In this document: positions 1 to 8,322 of the stretch, in pieces
Layout: every line of letters begins with the position of its first letter
How positions within the stretch are numbered: the stretch's first letter is position 1
Assembly: GCA_938036405.1 (NCBI GenBank)
Contig: CALHPT010000031.1
Location: forward strand, 1-9,866
Source of the DNA: an uncultured Tannerella sp.
GTDB taxonomy: Bacteria > Bacteroidota > Bacteroidia > Bacteroidales > Tannerellaceae
Reading direction: 5' to 3'
Length of the DNA stretch: 9,866 nucleotides
Notes under the pieces: generated by a model
What the model was told of the DNA's origin: nothing
The model's database searches: none
The model's input: only the letters and a program-made list of their open reading frames with translations
Program-made: the position numbers and the translations under genes

Positions 1-1
1 T

Positions 2-1642
2 TTTGCCCAATACCAGCTGCTTTCCTATGTGTGCGCTAATCAGCGACGCAAATACGAAGACCGTTACGGCGATACATGGGGTAAGGATTTTGAGAGCCAA
101 ATTCACCGTACGGCGGCAGTTGCCAACCTAATGCGTGTCAATATCCTCAAACGCATGGAGTCCTCAGTAAACAGCTTCCGTATTTCACTTCGTCGTATCC
201 TCAATAGCTGTGTCGATCTACGCGCAAGGTTAAACACGAACGCATCAGAGGTCTCCTACGATACCGAGGGTCTCGAAGACGGGTTTGACGATGACGATGC
301 TGAGGAATTCGAAGCTGGTGGCAAGGTTCATGTCGACCTGCGCGACGTCGATGCCCTTCGTCTGGAGCAAGACCTTGACTTCGATATCCAGATGCTCCAG
401 TCTTTAATCGCTTACGCCGATGCAGTGACGCCTGAGCGCGACGCTAAACTCATAAAGCTCCGTAACTTCATAGTAGAAAAAATAACCAATCCATATAACC
501 CTAGTAACCGTAAGGTACTGGTGTTCAGCGCATTCGCAGATACAACTGATTACCTATTTGAACAGCTAGCACCTTGGCTGAATCGTGAACTTGGCATCGA
601 GTGTGCCGAAGTTGCAGGTAGCTCCAATCGAACCTATTCTTTAAAGCTACCCAGAACCACCTTTGAGAACATCCTTGCGAGATTCTCTCCCATCTCCAAA
701 GAGCTGCCAGAGAACCAACGGGAGCTCGGCGAAATCGACGTCGTCTTCGCGACAGACTGCATCTCCGAGGGCCAGAACCTGCAGGACTGCGACTGCCTGG
801 TGAACTACGACATCCACTGGAACCCCGTGCGCATCATCCAGCGCTTCGGCCGCATCGACCGCCTGGGCTCAAAGAACGCGCAGATCCAGCTGGTCAACTT
901 CTGGCCGGATATCGCGCTCGACGAATACATCCAGCTGGAGGGCCGCGTGAAGGGCCGCATGGCGCTGCTCGACGCGTCGGCCACAGGAGAGGAGAACGTG
1001 CTGGAGGCCAAGAGCAACAGCGAGATGAACGACCTCAAGTACCGCCGCCAGCAGCTCCAGCAGCTCAAAAACGAGGTGCTCGACCTCGAGGACATCTCAG
1101 GCGGCATCTCCATCACGGACTTCGCCTTCGACGACTTCCGCGTGGAGCTCCAGCGCTACGCCAAGGAGCATCCCGGCGCGCTGGAGAACTCGCCGGCCGG
1201 CCTCCACGCCGTAGCTCCCATCCCCGACGAGCTCCGCGGAGACGTGAAGCCGGGCGTGGCCTTCTGCCTAAAGCAGAACGACGTGGGCAACGACCCCAAG
1301 GACACGAACCCCGTCTTCCCGTACTACGTGGTGTACGTATCCAGCGACGGCGAGGTCATGACGAAGCACACCCAGCCCAAGCCGGCGCTCGACATCATGC
1401 GAGCCGTCTGCTCGGGCCATCCCGAGCCCATTGCCGAGCTGTGCTGCGAGTTCAATCGCGAGACCCGCGACGGGACGAGGATGGACGACTACACCGACCT
1501 GCTCGACGACGTCGTGGCGGCCATCACCGGGACGCAGCAGGACAAGGGTATCGAGAGTCTGTTCAGCCTGGGCGAGGTCGGCAGCGGTACCGTCATGAGC
1601 TTCAACGACTACTCTCTCGTGTGTTTCGCGGTGCTGCGATGA
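2..1642 (+). CDS. SNF2-like helicase, C-terminal part (5' truncated by window edge)
   Basis: The frame is open to the first bases, so the gene begins upstream; the GTG at 29 is only an internal codon. Counting from the codon at 2, a helicase C-terminal (RecA-like domain 2) fold is visible: a KVLVFSAF strand near residue 171, DVVFATDCISEGQNLQ near 246, and the motif VI sequence QRFGRIDR at 280-287. The SEGQNLQ...NYDIHWNP pattern is typical of SNF2/RapA-like ATPases that move on double-stranded DNA. About 250 further residues follow, including an acidic/glutamine-rich linker and a conserved-looking YYVVYVSSDGEV segment. The ATPase motifs I and II, and any N-terminal nuclease such as a PLD domain, lie outside the window. 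The stop overlaps the next start (ATGA), so the two genes are probably translationally coupled. GC is 43-47% in sampled lines before about 700 and 63-73% after, suggesting a mosaic gene. The helicase call is firm; a defence role is inferred from the neighbours. Confidence 0.85.
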   Translation, partial: FAQYQLLSYVCANQRRKYEDRYGDTWGKDFESQIHRTAAVANLMRVNILKRMESSVNSFRISLRRILNSCVDLRARLNTNASEVSYDTEGLEDGFDDDDAEEFEAGGKVHVDLRDVDALRLEQDLDFDIQMLQSLIAYADAVTPERDAKLIKLRNFIVEKITNPYNPSNRKVLVFSAFADTTDYLFEQLAPWLNRELGIECAEVAGSSNRTYSLKLPRTTFENILARFSPISKELPENQRELGEIDVVFATDCISEGQNLQDCDCLVNYDIHWNPVRIIQRFGRIDRLGSKNAQIQLVNFWPDIALDEYIQLEGRVKGRMALLDASATGEENVLEAKSNSEMNDLKYRRQQLQQLKNEVLDLEDISGGISITDFAFDDFRVELQRYAKEHPGALENSPAGLHAVAPIPDELRGDVKPGVAFCLKQNDVGNDPKDTNPVFPYYVVYVSSDGEVMTKHTQPKPALDIMRAVCSGHPEPIAELCCEFNRETRDGTRMDDYTDLLDDVVAAITGTQQDKGIESLFSLGEVGSGTVMSFNDYSLVCFAVLR

Positions 1643-2412
1643 GCGGCGTCGACTGGAACGGAATCCTGCGCCTGCCCGAAGCGGCGCTCGCGGGATGCCG
1701 CCGCATCCCCAAGACGGCGCTTGTCAAGCAGGCCATGCTCACCAAGACCGAGCAGAAAAGGCTCAACAAGGTCGCGCGTCTCGAGCACTTCGCCACGGTT
1801 CAGAAGTCCACGACGCGCATCCCGCCGTACGAGGACGACGAGCGCAACGTGCAGAGCATCGTCTTCCTCCGTTGCGAGATGACGGCCGGGACCTTAGCTG
1901 TGGCGGAGGTGTCGGAGCTCGTACACAAGTGCTTCCCGAACCCGACGGTGTTCCTGGTCGAGGCAGGCGGCTGCGCGTGCGTGTCGGTCGCCCTCACACG
2001 GAAGAGCCAGGCAGAGCAGGGTGCGACGGTCGTCGACCTGATCGAGTCGACGGGCGCATTCGATCCTGACCGTCCGGAATACGCGGACTTCCTAGGCGCG
2101 CTGACATTCGGGCGGCTCTCGCAGGGCGACCTCTGGGAGTACCTGCTCGACCTGTCGCGCACTGTGAAACTGTCACGTGCAATAGGCGGCCTGGGGTTCT
2201 ACCCCATATGCCCCGCTCAGGACCGGGAGAAGCTGATTGTCCTCGCATCGTGCTACGATGAGTTGGGAGCCTCCGTCAAACGATTGAAGGAGCAGCGACG
2301 GTCGAAAGACATAACGCTCAACGATTCCGCAAGGCTAAGGATGGAAATGAAGGAAGAGGAGCGACGCCTGAGGGCGGTCGCCGACGAGATAAAGGAAATC
2401 TGCAATGGCTGA
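1639..2412 (+). CDS. DUF4391 domain protein
   Basis: This is a 257-residue protein starting at ATG 1639, which overlaps the helicase stop by four bases. No clear Shine-Dalgarno sequence is seen, so translational coupling is likely. The N-terminus carries the pattern I recognise for DUF4391: a short LPEAAL stretch, then IPKTALVKQAML (proline-lysine at residues 24-25), followed by a basic helix and a segment ending in hydrophobic strands (QSIVFLRCEM). The length fits the family's usual 220-260 residues. The C-terminal 40 or so residues are highly charged, ending in MEMKEEERRLRAVADEIKEI, and probably form a helix or coiled coil. The biochemical function of the family is not known to me. Members often sit between a helicase gene and a type III-like methyltransferase gene, as here, which suggests an accessory subunit of the same complex. 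No catalytic motif or membrane segment is visible. The earlier in-frame start at 1441 would lie entirely inside the helicase and is rejected. Confidence 0.75.
   Translation: MSGVDWNGILRLPEAALAGCRRIPKTALVKQAMLTKTEQKRLNKVARLEHFATVQKSTTRIPPYEDDERNVQSIVFLRCEMTAGTLAVAEVSELVHKCFPNPTVFLVEAGGCACVSVALTRKSQAEQGATVVDLIESTGAFDPDRPEYADFLGALTFGRLSQGDLWEYLLDLSRTVKLSRAIGGLGFYPICPAQDREKLIVLASCYDELGASVKRLKEQRRSKDITLNDSARLRMEMKEEERRLRAVADEIKEICNG
2391..2396 (+). promoter_or_regulatory. Ribosome binding site for the original mod start
   Basis: AAAGGA lies eight bases before ATG 2405, inside the end of the DUF4391 gene. It supports 2405, and not the later GTG at 2618, as the ancestral mod start. No comparable site precedes the GTG. 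Confidence 0.55.
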
Positions 2413-2560
2413 CATTGAGAAGGTGGACCTCGAATCGGAAAACCTGGTTGGCGATCGCCTGAGCAAGCTCAAGGAGCTGATGCCCGAGGTGTTCTCCGAG
2501 AGTGGAATCGACTTCGACAAACTGAGGCTGGAGCTTGGCGACGAGGTAGACGCGGGCTAG
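2405..2560 (+). pseudogene. N-terminal fragment of type III Mod, ended by an in-frame amber codon
   Basis: A 51-residue frame opens at ATG 2405 (overlapping the DUF4391 stop, with a good ribosome binding site) and ends at TAG 2558-2560. Its sequence (LSKLKELMPEVFSE, then FDKLRLELGDEV) is what normally forms the first 50 or so residues of type III Mod proteins. Directly after the TAG the same frame continues with ERYAFTWPGKTDAIR, the expected next block of a Mod, and runs unbroken into the main Mod frame (2618 minus 2405 is divisible by 3). I therefore read 2405-4267 as one ancestral gene of 621 codons including the stop, with a single nonsense codon at position 52. The change could be a real mutation, a sequencing error or, less likely, a suppressible stop. 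There is no simple-sequence repeat at the site, so this is not classic slippage-type phase variation. Confidence 0.7.
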
Positions 2561-2617
2561 GAGCGCTATGCGTTCACGTGGCCCGGAAAGACAGATGCCA
2601 TTCGCCAGTCACAGACC

Positions 2618-4267
2618 GTGAGCACCGCCACGCTACGCCCTTGCGTAGAAAAGAGCCGCAGTCGCGATGGCGAGGACGGTTCCTTCGACTCGGACAACAT
2701 CTACATCGAAGGCGACAACCTCGAGGTGCTGAAGCTCCTGCAGCGAGGTTACCACGGCAAGGTCAAAATGATTTACATTGATCCGCCATACAACACAGGT
2801 CACGACTTCGTCTATAAAGACAAGTTCGGTGACACTATCGAGAACTACAAGGAGCAAACAGGGCTTACCAACCAGTCCAATTCCGACACAAGCGGTCGAT
2901 ACCACAGCGACTGGTGTTCCATGATGTACCCCAGGCTGAGATTAGCCAGAGAGCTGTTGAGTGATGATGGAGTATTCATCGTAAGCATAAGCGATACAGA
3001 ATTCTCAAATTTGAAATCAATTCTTGATGAAATCTTTGGCGAAAAAAATTACTGTGGTGACATTTTGTGGAATTCAACAAAATCGGTGACAAATACGGCT
3101 CTGATTTCTGTTTCCCATACTTACAACTTTGTTTATTTTAAAAATATTGATTACTTTATTAAAAACAGATTTGAATTTAGACTTCGAGAAGATGGGGAAG
3201 GATTTTCTAATCCAGACAATGATCCTCGCGGTCCCTGGAAAGCAGATCCATTTCAAGTAGGAGGCTGGCGCCCCAATCAGCAATACGAAATTACTAATCC
3301 AAATACAGGTGTTGTATATAAACCTAGCCCAGGATCTAGTTGGAAAAACGACTATACTCACTACTTGGAATTGGCAAAAGATAAACGCATAGTATTTGGC
3401 TCCACTGGTGAAGGCGGCCCGCAAAGAAAGAGATTCCTTGTGGAAGCAATGGGTCGTGGAAAGGTCGCAAATACCTGGTGGGATGACGTGGAAACAACTA
3501 CTAATGGCACCCAGCTCGTAAAGAAATTATTCGATGGAGTCTCAGTTTTCGATAATCCAAAACCTGTTAGCTTAATTCGAAGATTTATGCAATTAGCTGC
3601 AAACGATGACTGCATTGTACTCGATTTCTTTTCTGGCTCATGCACAACTGGTCAGGCTTTATTTGAGGCTAACGCTGAAGATTCAGGCAATAGACGTTTA
3701 ATTGCGATACAGCTTCCTGAATATTTTGATGAAAATTCCTTCGCTTACAAGGCAGGCTATAAAACCCTCTGCGATGTTGGAGAGGAGCGTATCCGTCGAG
3801 CAGGTATTAAAACTAAGTTTGAAGTTGAAAAAGCTAATGTCCAGCTCAAACTCGGAGAGAAGCCTAAAAACTTACCCGATATCGGCTTTCGTCTTTTCAA
3901 GCTCGATAACTCTAGCATAGAGCGACCTAAATCTGGTCAACTACTGACTGACGTAGTGAAGCCCAACCGTACTGAACTCGATATCGTTTTCGAAATGATG
4001 CTCAAATGGGGCCTCGAGCTCACGCTGCCCGTGGAGAAATCCGACGCTGCGGGCTATCCCATCTGGTCCGTTGCCTGCGACGAGCTCGTTTGCTGCATGT
4101 CTAAGGGCCTTACCATCGAGGCCCTTGAGGCCATCGGCGACATGGAACCCAGGCGCGTTCTCATCCTCGATTCCATCCTCGACGACACCCTCAAGCTCAA
4201 CGCCGTGCAGATCTTCAAGCACGCCGGCGAGCGCATGGGCTGCGAGATCGAACTAAGGACGGTCTAG
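2618..4267 (+). CDS. mod: Type III restriction-modification DNA methyltransferase (Mod), main part
   Basis: This is a beta-class N6-adenine DNA methyltransferase: from the GTG at 2618, catalytic motif IV DPPYNTG is at residues 55-61 and the SAM-binding motif I DFFSGS at 336-341, with the target-recognition region between them. That motif order and IYIEGDNLEVLKLLQ upstream of DPPY are characteristic of type III Mod. Mod methylates one strand of a short asymmetric site and is the specificity subunit for Res. The 549 residues given here are the portion after the amber codon at 2558. The GTG is the only plausible in-frame restart before the catalytic motif and has no clear ribosome binding site, so the true product is uncertain: full length would be about 620 residues. 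Catalytic and SAM motifs are intact, but about 70 N-terminal residues would be missing after restart. Res follows one base later. The family call is firm; activity is doubtful. Confidence 0.9.
   Translation: MSTATLRPCVEKSRSRDGEDGSFDSDNIYIEGDNLEVLKLLQRGYHGKVKMIYIDPPYNTGHDFVYKDKFGDTIENYKEQTGLTNQSNSDTSGRYHSDWCSMMYPRLRLARELLSDDGVFIVSISDTEFSNLKSILDEIFGEKNYCGDILWNSTKSVTNTALISVSHTYNFVYFKNIDYFIKNRFEFRLREDGEGFSNPDNDPRGPWKADPFQVGGWRPNQQYEITNPNTGVVYKPSPGSSWKNDYTHYLELAKDKRIVFGSTGEGGPQRKRFLVEAMGRGKVANTWWDDVETTTNGTQLVKKLFDGVSVFDNPKPVSLIRRFMQLAANDDCIVLDFFSGSCTTGQALFEANAEDSGNRRLIAIQLPEYFDENSFAYKAGYKTLCDVGEERIRRAGIKTKFEVEKANVQLKLGEKPKNLPDIGFRLFKLDNSSIERPKSGQLLTDVVKPNRTELDIVFEMMLKWGLELTLPVEKSDAAGYPIWSVACDELVCCMSKGLTIEALEAIGDMEPRRVLILDSILDDTLKLNAVQIFKHAGERMGCEIELRTV
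2935..4000 (+). other. AT-rich target-recognition segment inside mod
   Basis: The central part of mod falls to 15% GC in the line at 3121-3180 and 35% at 3541-3600, while the gene ends and flanking genes are far richer in GC. The segment begins after motif IV and runs past motif I, covering the target-recognition domain. The edges are approximate and read by eye. It suggests that the specificity region was replaced by recombination with DNA from a low-GC donor, a common way for Mod proteins to change their recognition sequence. Confidence 0.65.
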
Positions 4268-4268
4268 C

Positions 4269-7200
4269 ATGGCGTCTCTCGAGTTCAAGTTCTCATCTGA
4301 CCAGCAACATCAGCTGGAGGCTATAGAGGCTACCTGCGACCTGTTCCGCGGGCAGCAATTCGCCAGCAGTGTTTTCTCCGCCAATTCCGGCCGCAAGGGT
4401 CAAACGGCAATCGGCGAGCTCATGATTGGCCACGGCAACGAGCTTCGCGTTGCGCCGGGCCAGCTCCTCGACAACCTGCACGCCGTTCAGGAGGATGGCT
4501 GCCTCCCCGCGACCGACGTCCTCACCGACGGGTGCCTGCGTGACTTCACCGTCGAGATGGAGACGGGCACCGGCAAGACCTACGTGTACATCCGCTCCAT
4601 CTACGAGCTAAACCGACGCTACGGCATCACCAAGTTCGTCATTGTCGTGCCGAGTGTGGCCATCCGCGAGGGCGTCCTCAAGAGCTTCCAGACCACCCGC
4701 AGGCACTTCGAGACGCTCTACGACCGCACGCCGCTTGACTACTTCGTATACGACTCGAAGGACATGGGACCGGTGGGCAACTTCGCCACATCAAGCTCCA
4801 TCCAAGTCATGGTCATCAACATCGACGCGTTCAACAAGGGCCTCGAGAAGGATGGCACCGCGAAGGAGGGCAACCTCTTCCACCGTCCCAGCGAGAAGCT
4901 CACCGGCGGCTTCAGCCCTCGCGAGCTCGTGAGCGCCTGCAAGCCCGTCGTCATCATCGACGAGCCCCAGAGCGTCGACAACACCAAGCAGGCCAAGGCC
5001 GCCATCAAGAGCCTGAACCCGCTGTTCGTGCTGCGCTACTCGGCCACGCACAAGCAGGCCTACAACATGATCTACCGCCTCACGCCGGTCGACGCCTTCG
5101 AGCGCCACCTGGTGAAGGGCATCTGCGTGGACTCGATCAAGGCCGAGGCGAACCTCAACGGCGCGTACGTGAGGCTCGAGTCCGTCAAGTCCGACCCGTT
5201 CTCCGCCAAGGTGTCCATCGACGTGCGCCAGGCCGACGGCACGCAGAAGCGCAAGGCCGTCACGGTGAAGACCGGCAACGACCTCTACCAGAAGAGCGGC
5301 GAGAACAGCGACTACGAGAGCGGCTGGGTGGTCAACAACATCGGCGCCGCAGTGGGCGACGAGTTCATAGAGTTCCAGAACGGCGAGGTGCTCGAGCTCG
5401 GCGAGGCGCTGGGCGACGTCAACGAGGAGGTCGTCAAGCGCGCGCAGATCCGCCGCACCATCGAGGACCACCTGGCCCGCCAGTTCGAGCTGTGGCCGCG
5501 CGGCGTGAAGGTGCTCTCGCTCTTCTTCATCGACCGCGTCGACCGATACCGCGTCTACGAGCCCGAAGTCCACGGCGGCCTGTACGCCCTGATGTTTGAG
5601 GAGGAGTACGCAGGTGCCCTGAACTCGAAGGCGCCTCGTCGCATCGCAAAGGCGGCGGGGATCGGCAAGGGCACGTGGCTCGAGTGCTACGAAGCCGTCG
5701 GCGCCCCGCTGGTGCGCGACCCCCACGCCGTGCACCAGGGATACTTCGCCAAGGACAAGAAGGGCAAGTTCAAGGACTCCAAGGGAGCCGCCGGCACCGC
5801 CGACGACGCCGGGGCCTTCGAGCTCATCATGCAGAAGAAGGAGACGCTCATCTCCTTCCCGGACGGCAAGGACGCGGACAAGGACGTCTCTTTCGTCTTC
5901 AGCCACTCCGCGCTCAAGGAGGGCTGGGACAACCCCAACGTGTTCCAGATCTGCACGCTCGTCGAGACAAAGGACAACCTGACCAAGCGCCAGAAGATCG
6001 GCCGCGGTCTGCGCCTGTGCGTGAACCAGGATGGCGAGCGCCTGTACGACCCAGAGGCGAACGTGCTCACCGTCATCGCGAACGAGAGCTACGACGACTT
6101 CGCCAACGGCCTGCAGAAGGAGCTTGAGGCTGAGGACTTCAAGTTCGGCGTCATCACTCCGGAGAGCTTCACGAAGGTCACGGTCAAGGGCGATGATGGC
6201 GTCGAGGAGCGCCTGGGCTACGAGAAGTCCAAGCAGGTCTACGACCACCTCGTCGCGACCGGCATGGTCGACGGCAAGGGCGCGGTGACGCCCGAGCTGA
6301 AGGCGGCCGCCGAGGAGGGCAAGGTCGAGCTCCCCGCCGAGCTCGAGCCTGCCAAGGAGCAGGTCGAGGCGATCATCATCCACAAGTCCCAGAGGGTCCA
6401 GATCCGTGACAAGGCCAAGGAGGTCTCGGTCGAGCTGCAGAAGGACGTCACGCTCGACCCTGCGTTCCAGGCCCTGTGGGACCGCATCCGCCAGCGCACG
6501 CGCTTCCAGGTCGAGGTCGACTCCGGCAAGCTCATCGAGCATGCCATCGAAGCTGTCGACGGCATGCTCGCCGTGCGCCCGCCCCAGGTGACGAGCGAGC
6601 GTGCCTCGCTGGGCATCGACGACGCGGGCGTGAGCGCCGAGGGCACGGGCACCTCCGTGGTGTCCGTTTCGGGAAAGGTGAAATACGACCTTCCCGACCC
6701 GATCGCAGAGCTGCAGGACGCCGTCGGGCTCACCCGCGGCACCATCAAGGCGATCCTCGAGGGCTGCAGCCGCCTCGACGAGTTCGAGATCGACCCCGCG
6801 ACCTTCCTCGCGCAGGTCGGCGACAAGATCAACCGCGTGAAGAACGACCTCATCGCCCAGGGCATCAAGTACGTGCGCCTTCCCGAGGACGAGTGGTACA
6901 CCATGCGCGACCTCGAGCTTGACGACTACACGGCCTACCTTGGGCAGAACGCGTGGAAGCCGGACATGACGAGCAAGAGCCTGTACAACTACGTGGTCTA
7001 CGACTCGGCGGGGGTCGAGCGCTCCTTTGCCGAGGCTCTAGACAAGCAGGAGGAGGTTCTCGTGTTCGCGAAATTGCCCTCGGCGTTCAAGATCGACACG
7101 CCGCTCGGCAGTTACAACCCCGACTGGGCGTACGTCGAGGAGGCCGACGGCGAGCGCCGCGTGTACTTCGTGACCGAGACCAAGGGCGGCAAGAACGGCG

Positions 7201-7331
7201 AGCCCGCCCTGCGCGACGCGGAGAAGATCAAGATCGGCTGCGCCAAGAAGCACTTCGAGGCGCTGGACCTCGGAAACGACTTCCATTACAACGTGCGCAC
7301 GACCTACCAATACGAGGCGGTGAAGGCTTAG
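4269..7331 (+). CDS. res: Type III restriction enzyme subunit Res (helicase-endonuclease)
   Basis: This 1020-residue protein has all the hallmarks of type III Res. In the superfamily 2 ATPase part, motif I TGTGKT is at 99-104, motif II DEPQ at 231-234 (the form typical of Res), motif III SAT at 258-260, motif V GWDNPN at 552-557 and motif VI QKIGRGLR at 575-582. A C-terminal PD-(D/E)xK nuclease site is visible as PD at 951-952 and ETK at 970-972. Known family members hydrolyse ATP, translocate or diffuse along DNA and cut about 25 bp from one of two inversely oriented unmethylated sites, but only in complex with Mod. ATG 4269 lies one base after the mod stop, with AAGGA (4255-4259) nine bases upstream. 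The length is close to that of EcoP15I Res (about 970). No lesion is seen, so Res appears intact although its Mod partner is interrupted. Base composition is uniformly GC-rich. Confidence 0.95.
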   Translation: MASLEFKFSSDQQHQLEAIEATCDLFRGQQFASSVFSANSGRKGQTAIGELMIGHGNELRVAPGQLLDNLHAVQEDGCLPATDVLTDGCLRDFTVEMETGTGKTYVYIRSIYELNRRYGITKFVIVVPSVAIREGVLKSFQTTRRHFETLYDRTPLDYFVYDSKDMGPVGNFATSSSIQVMVINIDAFNKGLEKDGTAKEGNLFHRPSEKLTGGFSPRELVSACKPVVIIDEPQSVDNTKQAKAAIKSLNPLFVLRYSATHKQAYNMIYRLTPVDAFERHLVKGICVDSIKAEANLNGAYVRLESVKSDPFSAKVSIDVRQADGTQKRKAVTVKTGNDLYQKSGENSDYESGWVVNNIGAAVGDEFIEFQNGEVLELGEALGDVNEEVVKRAQIRRTIEDHLARQFELWPRGVKVLSLFFIDRVDRYRVYEPEVHGGLYALMFEEEYAGALNSKAPRRIAKAAGIGKGTWLECYEAVGAPLVRDPHAVHQGYFAKDKKGKFKDSKGAAGTADDAGAFELIMQKKETLISFPDGKDADKDVSFVFSHSALKEGWDNPNVFQICTLVETKDNLTKRQKIGRGLRLCVNQDGERLYDPEANVLTVIANESYDDFANGLQKELEAEDFKFGVITPESFTKVTVKGDDGVEERLGYEKSKQVYDHLVATGMVDGKGAVTPELKAAAEEGKVELPAELEPAKEQVEAIIIHKSQRVQIRDKAKEVSVELQKDVTLDPAFQALWDRIRQRTRFQVEVDSGKLIEHAIEAVDGMLAVRPPQVTSERASLGIDDAGVSAEGTGTSVVSVSGKVKYDLPDPIAELQDAVGLTRGTIKAILEGCSRLDEFEIDPATFLAQVGDKINRVKNDLIAQGIKYVRLPEDEWYTMRDLELDDYTAYLGQNAWKPDMTSKSLYNYVVYDSAGVERSFAEALDKQEEVLVFAKLPSAFKIDTPLGSYNPDWAYVEEADGERRVYFVTETKGGKNGEPALRDAEKIKIGCAKKHFEALDLGNDFHYNVRTTYQYEAVKA

Positions 7332-7332
7332 G

Positions 7333-8322
7333 ATGTCGAAGCTGCCCGGAAAGATGACGCGAAAGCAGCACTGGGTGCCGCGGTTCTACCTGCGCCATTT
7401 CGCGGATTCCTCCGGGCAGCTTCATGCCTACAGCAGACAGAAGGGCTCCTTCTTCCGCACGAATTGCGAGAACCTTTGCAGCATGCGCGATCTTTATGAG
7501 GTCGAGCATGCCGATGCGACAGGCGATGCGACAGACAGATTCTATGCGCAGAACCTCATCGAGGTTAAGCTATCTGAGCTCGAGAGCCGCATCGCGCCGC
7601 TTTACGATCGCTTTTTGGAACGCCAGAAAGAAGACCAGTGCGAAGACGAAGGGTATTCTGATGGGAAAGCCGCCGTTTGCGAGCTGGCGGCAAATATCAT
7701 CGTCCGGCACCCTATCAGTATGCGCGTCGACAAGAAATGGTCACGCGAGACTGCCGAAGAGCTGCTCAGAAACGTTCATCTGACACCCTATGAGCTCGGC
7801 TTGCTCGATTGGTCGGATTGGCGCGGGGATTCCCAAGCGGTGGTCGAGCTTGCCGCCGCCGCAACCATGCTCTTCTCCAACGATGATATTGTGCCAGTTA
7901 ACCGTATTCGAAAGGCTTTTTTTGAGAAGAGCTTCTCCATCCTTAGGGCACCCGTCGGCTCAGGGTTCGTTACGACGTCGATGCCTATGTTCATCATCGG
8001 GCCCGAGGACGACTCGTACGATTTTCATCTCGCGTATATGCCGTTGAGCAGTGAGTATGCTGCGGTCTTTTCAGATGACCCTCTATTTCCGCCGTTTGCG
8101 AGACTCGGTTTTTCGGGCGTCGAGTTCATGAACCGACTTCTTCTGCTTAACTGCGAGCATTGGGATGTCGCCATATCGAGGGGAAGCGGCCCGCTCGAGC
8201 ACGCGGTACGCGATTGGAGTCAAGCGAACAGTGCCGAATTCATGCACGAGATGTTCACGCGCGACGGCAGGGAGCTATCCCTCGACACAGTGATCTACGA
8301 CCGCTCGAAGAAGAAGGGGTAG
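7333..8322 (+). CDS. DUF4238 domain protein
   Basis: The 329-residue product carries the DUF4238 signature at its N-terminus, QHWVPRFYLRHFA (residues 12-24), then an aromatic segment with ENLCSMRDLYEVE and a middle helix ending in NIIVRHPISMR, which fits the family pattern. The molecular function of DUF4238 is not established to my knowledge; members occur in many bacterial accessory regions, including near defence genes. No signal peptide or membrane helix is evident, so it is probably cytoplasmic. The start at 7333 is one base after the res stop with GAAGG six bases upstream, so it looks like the last gene of the restriction operon. The alternative ATG at 7354, which starts just before the QHW motif, is also possible. 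GC is somewhat lower than in res. Bases 8131-8185, coding from residue 267 onwards, are repeated exactly at the end of the window. Confidence 0.75.
   Translation: MSKLPGKMTRKQHWVPRFYLRHFADSSGQLHAYSRQKGSFFRTNCENLCSMRDLYEVEHADATGDATDRFYAQNLIEVKLSELESRIAPLYDRFLERQKEDQCEDEGYSDGKAAVCELAANIIVRHPISMRVDKKWSRETAEELLRNVHLTPYELGLLDWSDWRGDSQAVVELAAAATMLFSNDDIVPVNRIRKAFFEKSFSILRAPVGSGFVTTSMPMFIIGPEDDSYDFHLAYMPLSSEYAAVFSDDPLFPPFARLGFSGVEFMNRLLLLNCEHWDVAISRGSGPLEHAVRDWSQANSAEFMHEMFTRDGRELSLDTVIYDRSKKKG
8131..8185 (+). repeat. 55-bp direct repeat, copy 1 (inside the DUF4238 gene)
   Basis: These 55 bases are identical to 9812-9866 in the same orientation, offset by 1,681 bases. The base before each copy differs (G at 8130, A at 9811), so the left edge is sharp. 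The right edge is set by the end of the window. The stretch encodes residues 267-284 of the DUF4238 protein. Confidence 0.95.

Noticed and set aside
1441..1638. Extended start for the DUF4391 gene at 1441
   Set aside because: The added residues are arginine-rich, overlap the helicase reading frame and do not resemble the family. The ATGA overlap at 1639 gives the usual N-terminus.
2..1642. Calling the cluster DISARM
   Set aside because: DISARM needs drmA, drmB and drmC; none is visible, and the methylase-nuclease pair here is clearly of the type III Mod/Res kind. The gene cluster is cut at the left, so related genes upstream cannot be excluded.
2558..2560. Amber codon read as pyrrolysine
   Set aside because: Pyrrolysine is known in methylamine methyltransferases, not DNA methyltransferases, and nothing in the window suggests pyl genes. 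A nonsense mutation or base error is simpler.
4791..6542. 583-codon open frame on the minus strand opposite res
   Set aside because: Its translation is a low-complexity run of Leu, Val, Asp and Arg, as expected from the antisense of a GC-rich gene, while the plus strand has all Res motifs.
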